A DNA stretch of 64,000 nt from Ditylenchus dipsaci (Eukaryota > Nematoda > Chromadorea > Rhabditida > Anguinidae). The position numbers and the translations under genes are program-made. Shown here in pieces: positions 54,406-64,000 of this stretch (position 1 is its first letter; every line of letters begins with the position of its first letter). Under the pieces are notes generated by a model. It made no database searches and was not told the origin of the DNA. It saw only the letters and a list, made by a program, of their open reading frames with translations. The DNA lies in assembly GCA_004194705.1 (NCBI GenBank), contig SADC01001320.1:868001-932000 (forward strand). Direction: 5' to 3'.

Positions 54406-56884
54406 ATGGCGGAAGAAGACTTGGTATTTTTTGAGCTTACGTTTAAATGTTTATTATATTTTATCAAAATTTCAATTTTCATTTAGGCTCTCGATTTGAC
54501 CGGAAAGAAGAAGAAAGGAAAGAAGACCAAGGTCGTGTTGGAAGAAGGTGAGAGTGCGGAAAAATTGCCTGAGGTTACCGAGATTAGAGAGGTAATAGGA
54601 TTCTATTTTTTATAGATGTCGTTTTGAGCTAAAACACTCGCTGGCATATCCTGGCTTAGCACATTATAGATGCATTTATTTTTTTAGGAAGAGATAGCAT
54701 CTCTTGAGCTGACTAAGCTGAATCTGGTCGATGCGAACAGTGATTGGCCTGACTACTCCTATGATGAACTGCTGGATATGGTCTATGATATAATGCGCGA
54801 GAAGAATCCTGATCTGGCTGCTGGAAAGAAGAAGACTTTCTTGATGAAACCACCACAAGTTGCTCGTGCTGGCAGTAAGAAGACTGGGTTCTCCAATTTC
54901 GCCGAGATTTGTCGATTGATGAAGCGTCAGCCTAAGCACGTTCTTCAGTTTCTTCTTGCTGAATTGGGTACGACGTGAGTTTGAAACGCATTGAAGTGTG
55001 TTTTTCACATCTATAAGTCGTATTTTTTAGTGGCTCTATCGACGGAAATCAATGCCTTATCGTGAAGGGAAGATTCCAGCAGAAGCACTTGAGAATGTCC
55101 TCCGCAAATACATCAGTAATATTTTTCAGAATTAAAAGTGACGACCCAGCTGAAAAGTCCCAGTTCGAAATTAGGTTTTTTAATGCTGGCTTTCTGATCT
55201 TAATATCAGAAATCTAATAGGTTGTTATTTTTTTCGACCCTAAAAATTCTCCTTTCCTGTATGGAATTACTCTTTTCCTGCATAATTTTTAGCTCTGCAT
55301 AGAAATTCACTTTTCCTGCATAAAACGGCTCTTTTTCTGCATAAAGTTACTCTTTTCCTGCATGATTTTTAGCTGCGCAAAAAAATCATATAGAGACCTT
55401 TTTGCCTAGCTCCAGTGACCAAAACGCGGTAGGATACCTTAATACCCGATATTTTAGCTTGGGGGACCAAGGCCATCGGTCAACTTGTGGTAACCGAAAT
55501 TTTTCGAAAACCTATTTTTTAGTGTGGAAATTGTTTGGTAACTACTTTTTTTTATCGGTTTTAGCATATAAAAGTTACTTAGAAGACGTCTAAACAGTAT
55601 TCATAGTTGACCAAACAAGGGCTCCCCCAAGTAAAAACAAGTTTCCTCATTTGCGCAAAACTCACTTGCGCAAAACTCAAACTCATTTGCGCAAATTTTT
55701 AAAATTGCAGGTTCGAATCCAGGTGGTAGCAGAAGTTATTTTTTCTTGAATAACAACCATAAACTAGTTTTTATAAGACCAGTAAACCCCAGGTTGGATA
55801 GGAGGTCCACCTGGTACTTCTTTGAATAGGCATTCAGCTCCAGAATCCGATATTTTGGATTAAGCTGAAAGTATTAAAAAATCTATGTACCCTATCCAAA
55901 ATTGTGTCCTGAACACGGTTTGTTAAGACCAAAATGCTGTTTAACCAACTGGAATATCAATACCGTGGGTAGTTACCCACTCCAAGGTGGTCGACCTTAA
56001 ACTTTTGTGGATTATTGTGAGTAGACAAACAAATTTTGCATGCCTAAATCAATTCAGAAAAAAGGTTTTGGAACATTAAAAACGTAAAAAAAAATTTTTA
56101 ATCCAAGTGGATGACGTAAAAAGTGGACGAACACTTGGTTTTGTTGTACCCAGGTGGTCGTACCCAGGTTGAAGAACTCAGGTAAAACTCCTGGTTAGTA
56201 ATATTTTCGTCTTGTAAAGAACTCTTAAAATTTAAAATTTTTTTCTGTGATCCAACTTTAGTTCCACTGGATAATCGATGCACCAACTAACCAAGTGATC
56301 ATCCACTTGGATCAAAAAAATTTCACGTTTTTATGTTCTAAAACTTATTTTTCGGACTAATTAGGGCATGCTGAAGATAATTTAATAGTGGTGAAATGCC
56401 GTTTCGTCGAGTATTTTTTTGAGTATTCGACTATAATTGATTTTACCAAAACTCAAGAAATACCATACAAAACGGTATTTTACCACTATCAAACCATCTT
56501 CAGCAGGTTTTAAGACCCGAAAAAGTAAAAAAAGTTTTTGCTCAGAGTGGACGACCACTCGGTTTGGTCGGTTAAGACTAAAAAATTAACAAGTTTTAAC
56601 AGATTTTAGGATTTTAAAAATTTACCCCCTATAGGGTAAAGTTGGAGCAAGTACGGTAGTTGTTGTCAGGAAATTCACGTTTTTTTATTTCAGAGGAATA
56701 TGTCACTTGCCACACCTGTCGTTCCTCTGAAACCGAACTGACAAAAGATACTCGGCTCTTCTTCCTTCAATGCAAAACCTGTGGCAGTCGATGCTCTGTG
56801 ACAGCCATCAAGTCTGGTTTCACAGCTATGGTTGGTAAGCGTGCTGTAATGCGAAGGGCCGCCGAAGCCACTGCCGGAAAATAA
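54406..56884 (+). CDS. eIF2S2: Translation initiation factor eIF2 subunit beta
   Basis: Subunit of the eIF2 complex that brings initiator tRNA and GTP to the 40S ribosome. Exons: 54406-54423 (MAEEDL), 54487-54591, 54688-54974, 55031-55115 and 56694-56884. The N-terminus has a Lys block ([11 protein letters not shown]) of the kind that binds eIF5 and eIF2B-epsilon, but only one clear block where many animals have three. The core is [52 protein letters not shown] and then [11 protein letters not shown]. The C-terminal zinc finger is CHTC...CKTCGSRC. One base seems lost in AAGCACTTGAGAATG (about 55083-55097), putting ENVLRKYI in another frame. As this gene is essential, a consensus error is likely. 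The last intron (1.58 kb) is full of repeats. Confidence 0.93.
55250..55375. repeat. Tandem CTCTTTTCCTGCATAA repeat in eIF2-beta intron
   Basis: About five irregular units of 25-35 bases, CTCTTTTCCTGCATAATTTTT with variants. Simple intronic repeat. Confidence 0.75.
56285..56575. repeat. CCAAGTGG palindrome in eIF2-beta intron
   Basis: AACTAACCAAGTGATCATCC at the left faces GGACGACCACTCGGTTTGG at the right. Inside, GCTGAAGATAATTTAATAG faces CTATCAAACCATCTTCAGC. Fourth location of the family seen at 15.7, 32.9 and 41.2 kb. Confidence 0.75.
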
Positions 56885-57108
56885 CATGCCGGAATAAGTG
56901 CCATATTGCATTTTCCGTAGCAAAAAGTGATTGTTTTGTTGTTCCTATAGTTTTGTTGATCTGGTGAAAATAAAGTTTTTGCTGTTCTTGTATTTGTCGC
57001 GATTGTCAACAATACTTGACTTGGGTTGAAAAATAAGACCCGGACTTCTATTAGAAAAATTAGGTAATTACTAGGCTCATATTGTCCTCAATAGCTATAT
57101 GACAAAAA

Positions 57109-57264
57109 CGGCAACCAGACATTTTCTAATATTTTTAGAATTTGTCGCGCGACATTTTCTAATATTTTTTCGGTCGATTCGGTCGTTTCGCCCGAATTTA
57201 CCGAAAAAATATTAGAAAATGTCGCGCGACAAATTCCAAAATATTAGAAAATGTCTGGTTGCCG
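57109..57264. repeat. Palindrome with CGGCAACCAGAC ends
   Basis: CGGCAACCAGACATTTTCTA at the left is perfectly mirrored by TAGAAAATGTCTGGTTGCCG at the right. Arms of about 65 bp contain TTTGTCGCGCGACATTTTCT. The loop is CGGTCGATTCGGTCGTTTCG-like. Near-perfect pairing suggests a recent origin. Confidence 0.88.
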
Positions 57265-57390
57265 ACAAAAACTCACCTCGCCCTTATATGGAAGATCCCG
57301 ATATATTGGTTGTCTGAGTTTGACATTCTTTGATATACCTTCTCTGTTTTGACTTGGTAAAGAAAAGTTATAGGAAGGAAGAGGCAAAGT

Positions 57391-57464
57391 GGTGGTGGCA
57401 GGAATCGAACCTGCAGCTTTCAGTTGCCCGGGCTGATCTGTTACCATTACACTACGCCGCCACC
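57391..57464 (-). tRNA. tRNA-like sequence, probably a pseudogene
   Basis: Read on the minus strand, 74 bases show Pol III promoter boxes: GTAGTGTAATGG (A-box-like) and GGTTCGATTCC (perfect B box). The T arm pairs fully (GCAGG, loop TTCGATT, CCTGC). An acceptor pair GGTGGCG/CACCACC has one mismatch. The anticodon arm TCAGC-CCGGGCA-ACTGA has a C-A mismatch and lacks U33; the D arm is irregular. The loop would give anticodon GGG. A decayed tRNA or SINE head is more likely than a working tRNA. Confidence 0.45.
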
Positions 57465-58537
57465 TCTTCTTTCTTTCTTTCTTTGAGGGCCTATGTATAT
57501 CTGCTCTTTTTACAGTAAGTCAAATAGACAGTTTTAAGTCACAACTTTGAGCTGCAATTTAGCCCGAACTTTTTTGCTGTAAAACAATTATAGGCAGAGT
57601 GAGCCGATTATCCTAGAACTTTTGTATTGGCCGTAACTTTTTTTAGGAGGCGTTTTTGAAAAGTCATTTAAACAGATAGATAGGGTTGTCGAGCCTTCGA
57701 TTTTTAAATTGTTGATCAGTTGATAGGTTATCAGAAACGAGAGATTCGGGACTACATGATGATCAAAAGAATAAATCTTACGACTTAAGAACACCGAGAA
57801 ATACTCATTTTTACGATTTGGGGGGATAAATGAATGATTTGGAGGGTAAAAGAATAATTTGGAGAGGTAAAACAATTTGAGCCATTCGATAATATTTTTT
57901 TGGTTTCTGTTCCTGAAAAAATAATTTGGAAATTTTTCTTTTTCAAAGAAATTTGTTTGGAAATTACTAATATCGGAGACTACTGTCTTCAATCACTTTT
58001 TTTAGCATATCTTAGTAAGATGTCACGCTGAAAATCAAAATCAAGCACTTTTTCTCATTCGAAATTATGTGGTGAATCTGGATTGATAAGACCGAAATTT
58101 CGATTTTACTTACCCAAACCCTGAAACCCGATTTGGGTGCCATAAGGTCAGGTGGATATACACCTGGATGGCCTGAAAAATAAAAATTTGGTCAAAATCG
58201 AAAACAAACCATTTATTCTGACGTTAAATCGTGTAGGGAATCGGGTTAGTTAAGACCGAAATTGATGTTTCCTGAACCAAATTATTTTTTCTGACAACTT
58301 TCATGTTTTGACCTCATTATTTTACATTTTGTAAGATAATGCAATAAATTTTACTTTATCAGAAACTAGAATTGCAGGCTACCTGATGATGTAAAAACTT
58401 TTCAAAAAAAACGAAATTTTTAAGAAAACAGCTTTTCTGCCAGTTCTTCGTTTTTCGAGTTACATTTTTGCGAGTTGTACATTTTTCGAGTTAATGTTTC
58501 GCCAATCCGACTTTTCGAAAGACACATTTTGCGAATT
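57465..58537. other. Intergenic, nothing recognised
   Basis: CTTTCTTTCTTTCTTT follows the tRNA-like sequence (57467-57483), which could be read as a Pol III T-stop only on the wrong strand. TTTTCGAGTT-like short repeats occur near 58450. No gene supported. Confidence 0.4.
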
Positions 58538-58538
58538 A

Positions 58539-58942
58539 CAGTCAAACCTCGATAAGCCGGCACTCCCAAAAGTTAGTTCCAGCCTTGGGACTGACACTTT
58601 TTAACCCCATTTTTGAAAGCTTTTTCCAGTTCTGTTTTTATATTCTGGTCGAAAATATCGTCAGGATTCCGATTTTGACTATCGTTTTTTTAAAATCCTG
58701 CAAAAACCTCGATAAGCCGGCACCCCTTTTCAAAAAGGGGTGCCGGCTTATCGAGGCTTTGCTTTTTTAATGATGTAATTGCAGGATTTATAAAAAAGGA
58801 TCGGCAAAATCGGAATCCTGACGATATTCCCGACCAGACCGTAAAAACAGAACTGGAAAAAGCTTTCAAAAATTGGGTTAAAAAAGGTGTCGGACCCGAG
58901 GCTGGAACGAACTTTTGTGGCCGGCTTATCGAGGTTTGACTG
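58539..58942. mobile_element. 404-bp TA-flanked foldback MITE
   Basis: CAGTCAAACCTCGATAAGCC at the left and GGCTTATCGAGGTTTGACTG at the right are perfect 20-mers, flanked by TA. The whole element folds: GAAAGCTTTTTCCAGTTCTG mirrors CAGAACTGGAAAAAGCTTTC. The centre is ACCCCTTTTCAAAAAGGGGT. Inner copies of CTCGATAAGCCGGCACC flank the centre. Noncoding. A related fragment (GGATCCCGATTTTGCCGATCG) lies near 28924. Confidence 0.92.
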
Positions 58943-59310
58943 TATACACTTTTTCACTTTTTCAGTCGATATACAGCCGTCTCTTCCTTATCACGGCAAT
59001 TTCAAAGGTTTGGTTGCGCGCGGACCACATAGATTTTGTCAATTATGTATACCTATATACCATTTGATAGAGAATCGAAAATCCATTTTTGACTTAGAGA
59101 TTCTTTTCTGCGGAAATGTCGACTTTGAGGGTGAAAAGTGCATTTGAAAGTATATAGTTGTATAGAAAAATATAGTTTTATTGAAGACGCAGATTATTAT
59201 GTGATCTGGTGGTGGAGTCAGTAATGAGTTATTGCCGACAGATACCCAAGTGCACCCTTGCACCCGTTGAGTCCAGTAATAAACGGGGCAAAATATTAAT
59301 TTACTATTTT

Positions 59311-62070
59311 CTATTGGTTTAAAATAACGTCTGGCTTCCAGTTGGTCTGAAGCCACTCCACATCCTTCAAAATCGCTTCAAAGTCTTTGTGCAATAGTTT
59401 GGCGCTCACTAGGAAGTGGGCGAACGATTCGGGGTCACACATTTTTTCACCGACTTCCATTTTCCATCGTAGCTGAAAAAATAATAATAAATGCCGTTCA
59501 TTTAATCTTAAAAGTTTCACCTCCACACTGCTGTTGATCGGGGCATCTGCTGGGACTGTGTTGTGAGACCGAAGGAACCCCTTCTTGTAGGGCCACCAAA
59601 CCTGAGCCTCTTTCAAGCATCCCCACGAAGGGTCGACATCCGCCTGGTATTCCAAATCCATGTGGCATTGGAGCAAAGCAGTCTCCAAGCTGACTCCACA
59701 AGCTCCATGACTGACGCCACTGCCACGTGCCCCATTGAGTCTATAGCCACACTCAGTGAAGAAATAATTGCTTGTTTTGGTTTAAGCTAAACTCAACAGT
59801 TAAACCAACATATTAAGCGAGTCTGCATCTATTCAATCTATTCAAATCTTGGTATAGCTTTTTCATAAAAGAAATCAACTATATCGAGGTTTAACTGTAC
59901 CCTAATTCAGAATTTAAAATGTTCTCAGCTCTAACCTGAAAGCCTTGCACACAAAACTGGTGTGGTGTGGAGGCTTCAGCACTCGAATAACCTCATCCAC
60001 AAACTTCTCCATTCCTGGAATTCATCTTCAAAGTGTTCGAAGCGTTTGCCAATAAATTTCATTGGCAAGCCTGAGTTTTGTTTTAAAATATTTGAAATCT
60101 GTAGGGAAGCGTAAAAAAATACCTTTCCTCAGTGATTCACCCACTGGAGTATCGCCACAATGCAGCAGCATCAATGGTCGCCATTTTCCATTAGGTAGAA
60201 GACAGACCATTGCCCAAAATTCCCTCCCGACCATGTACTCTTCTATCAAATAAGTCTAAAATTATTTTCTTGATTGAAAGAAATTAAAAAAACGCAATTT
60301 TTGGTATATCGGCCTTTCCTAAAAATTCTCGACGCTAGTAGCGCTACTCGGTCTTTCCCTCGTTTTTTACTTTCTTATGATTTTTCTACCATGTTTGGAG
60401 TATTTTTGCCAGAAATAACTTTTCGGGAAAAAGGGAACTATGGTCACATTTCAATTTCAAAAAAATTTCACTTTGCCTTAATTCAGCAAGCCAATTTTTT
60501 TCCGAAAACATTTTTTTTCGGCAAATCTTTTCTAAATATGGTAGAAAAGCAGCAGAAAAATATTGAGCCATTAGATGAAAAAATATTTGAAAGTTTTTTC
60601 TACCTCGTGAGTAGGGTGGTCCAATATTGGAAATCTTCAAGTCGTGTACTCGACTTGATATTCGAAAATGTTCGAGTTTTTCGAGTTTAACTCGACTCGA
60701 CAACCCTACCTGTGTGGTTTTGGCCAAATATGCTACAAAAGCACATTTGCGGTAAAAAATATTGATTACCAATTCCTTTTCCAGTCAAGACATAAAGGGT
60801 CTCAATTTGTCAACTTTTTCATAAATAATTTTCACCCTTCCTGGCCATTTTCCACTTCATCTTTCATCCAGTGCTTTAGTTCCTGTTCGGAAGCCAGTTG
60901 ACCTCCCCCTCCACTTCCGCACCCAGAAATGGGCTTTCTGAACATTGGAAATCGGCCAACTTGTTGAATAGTCTCTTGAATGGTCGACTGGATGTCAGCC
61001 TGATTTTTGACTGATTCAAAGTTGACAATAGAAATTTGGCTGTTGGGATTCCAGCCTTGTGAATGCATGTTTTCAACATTGCTTTATTGCGCAGTGGCTC
61101 CAGATCTTCTTTCAGTGGCCTAAAGAAAGTTTTTTTGCTCAAAAGACCATTTTGACAAACACTTTTTTCCCCAGAAAATTGTTCTTTGGGTATTAAGGTC
61201 ACATATAGGGTTCCAGATAATTTGGGAGTCGCCCACTCCCTAAAGGCAAATTTTCACGTATGGCTTGTACAGGGTGTTTTAAGGATGTAAACAGGGCGTT
61301 TCGACGGTTTTAAAACGGCCGTATCTTTTTCTTTGAGCGATTTTCGCAATTCTGTTTTCGCTAGTCGGTTTTTCTTGCCGAAAATTTGTTTTTGGTATAT
61401 AATGTTGAAAAGTATATATAATGTCGCTTGGTCCCCTAAGCAAAAATTGTAGTTCGGGCGTGGCCATCCATACATCACCTACAGCCCATGGGCTAATCAC
61501 AGAGGGGGGGGGTGGAAAAAGGTAAATCAGCCGTGTTTGGTCCCTCCTGTGATTTATTCGAATTTTCGCCAAATCTTTAAAAAAATTACCCGCAATTCCA
61601 AAATCTTTTCTGAGCTGGCAGAGAAAGTCTATCATAAATTCCTCAGTGTCGAGCAGCTTCAATTTGTTGATGGAAATTTTTTGGAAATTTGTTGAACCAA
61701 ATCTGTAACTTCTGGCACAGAAATGGTGTTTGAGTCACAGTAGACACCTTCAAAGAGGTGTAATCAGCCTAGAAAAACAATTTTTTTAAATTTTTAAAAA
61801 TTCAAATGAAACTAGGACAGATATTGTCGAGTACAGCCAAAAGCCCACCTTATACCAAAAAATTAGGTCAAAGTGTTTGTCAAATCCTTCAAACATCTGC
61901 GCCTTGGTTTGCTCGGCAAAAATGCCGACCAGGCCGGCGTCTTTCGGCTTTTGAAAGTTTTGCAGCTCCGTGAAGAATGGGTATTTCCACTTGATGAGAA
62001 CGACGACCACTCGTTTAGAGGCATTCAGTTCTTCAAGGGTGGACAATTGCTTTTCGTTAACTGTAGACAT
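59311..62070 (-). CDS. ATP-grasp domain protein
   Basis: Likely ATP-dependent carboxylate-amine or related ligase; the substrate is unknown. Exons: 62070-61849, 61768-61590, 61119-60836, 60255-60123, 60014-59936, 59770-59521 and 59472-59311. The last four join in phase. The N-terminal lobe (SKRVVVVLIKWKYPFF; GLVGIFAEQTKAQMFEGF) precedes KLLDTEEFMIDF. Then comes the ATP-binding lobe: LRNKAMLKTCIHKAGIPTAK, the lysine-glycine loop FPMFRKPISGCGSGGGGQ, EEYMVGREFWAMVCL, and the metal-site region with Asn and Arg in RLNGARGSG. The tail is EWLQTNWKPDV. About 430 residues. Single-base gaps seem present near 61735, 61673 and 61037, and two junctions are out of phase. These are probably consensus errors or early decay. 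Confidence 0.75.
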
Positions 62071-62717
62071 TTTAAGGCAAATACAAGTAATTTTAAGAAA
62101 TATTTATCAATCTAATTTTCTCGCCATTTTTATAGTCTCTTTATTTTTCTCGGGTGATTGGAGAACAAGTGATGTGATGGGAAGAAACAATAGAGAGTCA
62201 CGTTTTGTTCTGTGCTCACTTTTTGCCATAATAAAGAGTTTGTTCAAACATAGGACAGACGAGAGAAGACTGGAGTAGGGTGTGTGATCAAAGAGTTTTA
62301 CCAGCTTACTGACTGAGCTCTTGATGCTTTTGCTGTTTGAGAGCGCTATCTCGAAATTTTTGTGTTTTCATGGCGAACAACAGTGGATGAATTATACTAC
62401 TTTGTGCACTTGTTCACTTCGGGAGGAGTGAGGGGGGGGGTTGTTGGGTTTGGTGAAAAACCTATTTCAAAAAGAAGGTAAGAGTGGAAAATGTTGAAAA
62501 AAACATAGAAATGTGTACTGGAAGAGTGTCACGCCGTATAGTCGAACAGTTGATAGTCGGACAAGGGGCTAAAAAAATAATAAACAACTAAATTTTTGTA
62601 GATTAATGCACAAATACTGTATTCTCTGTAATACATTCCCTTTACCATAAAGGCCATTCCCAACTTTGATGGTCTGTATCACGGGTCAAAGTAATTATTT
62701 TGGGAGCACTTGAACCT
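62071..62717. other. Intergenic, nothing recognised
   Basis: 5' side of the ATP-grasp gene. CGTATAGTCGAACAGTTGATAG near 62535 resembles a decayed CAGT-type inverted-repeat end. No gene supported. Confidence 0.4.
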
Positions 62718-63395
62718 GAAAATATATTCTCGAGACAACTTGTGTTTGGGCAGTAGTTGCTGAAATTAAAGTTAATTTCAAAAAATTACGGTGTTTAGTT
62801 TAGCCAGTCACGAGTTATGTTCAATTTTATGATATTTCCAGTTTGTGTGTATTCTCTATATCAGGTCAAAAACTACTAGCCGAAAACTTTGGTGATTTGT
62901 ATCAAAACTACTGCATGTATCTAAATTTGTCCGGATTTTTTTTTCGAAAGCTAGAATGCCAAGCCTTTGAAAACCACATCCTTACTATTTTTCTACTAAT
63001 TCTTAATGTTATAATGTTCAAATTGATGTTCAAATACTGATTCTTGATACACTATTACCGAAAATTTCAAAATTTTTGACCGAAATTAACCTGAAAAGCA
63101 TCGCCCAACTGTTGTTCATTGGCATAATAATTGGCAGTATCAAACAAACGATATCCTCTTTCTAGAGCTGCATCTACAGCTGAGTCTATTTCCTGTTGAG
63201 ATCGTAGTCCATAAGTGCCGAGACCAATAAAGGGAATGTAATTTCCGTCTAGTAAGCAAAAACTGCCTCCCAGAATATTGCTAAATGAAGAAGTCATTGT
63301 TTCAATAGAAAATACCTGAAACAGTATTGGCAATACAATAGTGAATATTTCATTATGGGTGTTATAATCTGTTTGTGCAAAACATTTTAAGGGGG
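62718..63395 (-). pseudogene. Truncated duplicate of the aldo-keto reductase 5' end
   Basis: Exon 1 (63297-63091) encodes the same 69 residues as the intact gene at 36540-36334, from MTSSFSN to QLGDAFQ. Intron 1 is also alignable (for example AGCTAGAATGCCAAGCCTTTG in both). Exon 2 begins QLLPKHKLSRE (minus strand, from about 62762) but similarity ends near 62718, after about 15 codons. The 5' flank is duplicated to about 63392. Exon 1 has no coding differences visible at the protein level, while the introns differ at many bases and by small indels. Confidence 0.92.
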
Positions 63396-63423
63396 ATTCT
63401 TTTGTTGACTGAATATTTTGACT

Positions 63424-64000
63424 ATAGGGTTCAAATCCGCTCTTTAGCAGATTCATTTTTACATATATTTTCTGCAATCTTTTATCACCTCTAGACCTAA
63501 TTTTTGTGAGAAACACGAAAATTTTATTAGTTTTTTTGGTTGCCCATTGGAAGTTGGTTTTTTTGCAAAATAAATAACAGTAAACTTTTTATTATTGAGT
63601 CTGATAATTGGCGGTATCTAACAAACGATATCCTGAACCTGTAAAATTACTAAAACTGACATGTTTATAGTCTCTTTATGGTCTTCATAAAAGTTTTTAT
63701 TTCTCCTCTTTTGAAAAGATACATTTTTTATGAAGACAAGAACAATTTTGTTATTAAAATCAAATAATTTATTGAAAGGGAACCAAAAAAATGCCGGTTT
63801 CAGAAATTTCACAGGTTCAGACTCAATAATAGAAAGCTTACTGTTATTTATTTTGCAAAAAGAATACCACTTCCAATGGGCAACAAAAAAACCTAATAAA
63901 ACTTTCGTGTTTCTCACAAAAAATTAGGTCTGGAGGTGATAAAAGGTTGTAGAAAATATATGTAAAAATATATCTGCTAAAGAGCGGATTTGAACCCTAT
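63424..64000. repeat. Foldback reaching the window edge
   Basis: ATAGGGTTCAAATCCGCTCT at 63424 mirrors AGAGCGGATTTGAACCCTAT, which ends at 64000. The arms of about 185 bp match with small differences (GACCTAATTTTTGTGAGAAA against its inverse). The terminal GGGTTCAAATCC fits a Pol III B box. The spacer (63605-63815) holds a fragment resembling an aldo-keto reductase exon. The element may extend past the window. Confidence 0.85.
63605..63650 (-). pseudogene. Fragment of an aldo-keto reductase exon
   Basis: On the minus strand AGGATATCGTTTGTTAGATAC and CGCCAATTATCAG encode GYRLLDTANYQ, close to GYRLFDTANYY, the motif around the catalytic Asp in the intact gene. Only about 35 bases match. It could be a captured fragment of the neighbouring duplicate or a relic of a third copy. 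Confidence 0.5.

Noticed and set aside
63618..63927. Lys/Phe-rich frames on both strands
   Set aside because: Lie in the arms of the terminal foldback. Only the short GYRLLDTANY fragment resembles a known protein.

Overview
This window is animal nuclear DNA, most likely from a nematode. The evidence is a cuticle-type collagen (Gly-X-Y blocks, paired-Cys motifs, C-terminal SYCPSDCG block), a ubiquitin with Ala19 as in nematodes, and many GT-AG introns of 45-60 bases. The collagen motifs suggest a basal (Dorylaimia/Enoplea-type) lineage, but that is inference. Nothing supports a bacterial, organellar or viral origin.

Layout. 0.8-2.5 kb: cuticle collagen (+) with a one-base frameshift. 2.7-8.5 kb: foldback repeats, a diverged tandem array and a three-part nest of DNA transposons. 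9.2-14.3 kb: BPI/LBP-like lipid-binding protein (-). 15.3-20.8 kb: inverted-repeat elements, including a hAT transposon with a perfect 8-bp target duplication inside a TTAA-flanked foldback element. 21.0-22.2 kb: SUMO (-). 24.4-30.1 kb: multi-pass membrane protein of unknown family (-). 31.2-36.5 kb: complete aldo-keto reductase (-), split by a 3.5-kb element in one intron. 37.8-44.6 kb: a possible 6.7-kb foldback element holding a 178-bp satellite, two adjacent inverted-repeat elements and a Merlin/ISXO2-type relic. 46.0-47.2 kb: the C-terminal half of a 14-3-3 (-) head to head with the catalytic end of a Ulp1/SENP SUMO protease (+), with a short repeat exactly between them. 48.6-51.3 kb: nested foldbacks. 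51.5-52.2 kb: 3' end of a fatty-acid desaturase (+). 52.8-53.4 kb: two-unit polyubiquitin (-). 54.4-56.9 kb: eIF2-beta (+). 59.3-62.1 kb: ATP-grasp protein (-). 62.7-63.4 kb: truncated duplicate of the reductase 5' end. 63.4-64.0 kb: a foldback running off the window.

The genes are independent transcription units of housekeeping and metabolic type, with no operon-like grouping visible. Two belong to one pathway (SUMO and a SUMO-protease fragment), and ubiquitin is a third related gene, but they are 25-30 kb apart and the grouping may be chance. Between and inside genes, inverted-repeat elements are the dominant feature. Several are flanked by TA or TTAA, and many are nested.

Coding exons of at least four genes carry apparent single-base deletions (collagen, desaturase, eIF2-beta, ATP-grasp). 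Because eIF2-beta is essential, consensus errors in the assembly are the first explanation. Gene models were built by hand from reading frame, splice sites and phase. Exon coordinates are good where phase agrees throughout (SUMO, ubiquitin, reductase, membrane protein) and provisional elsewhere.
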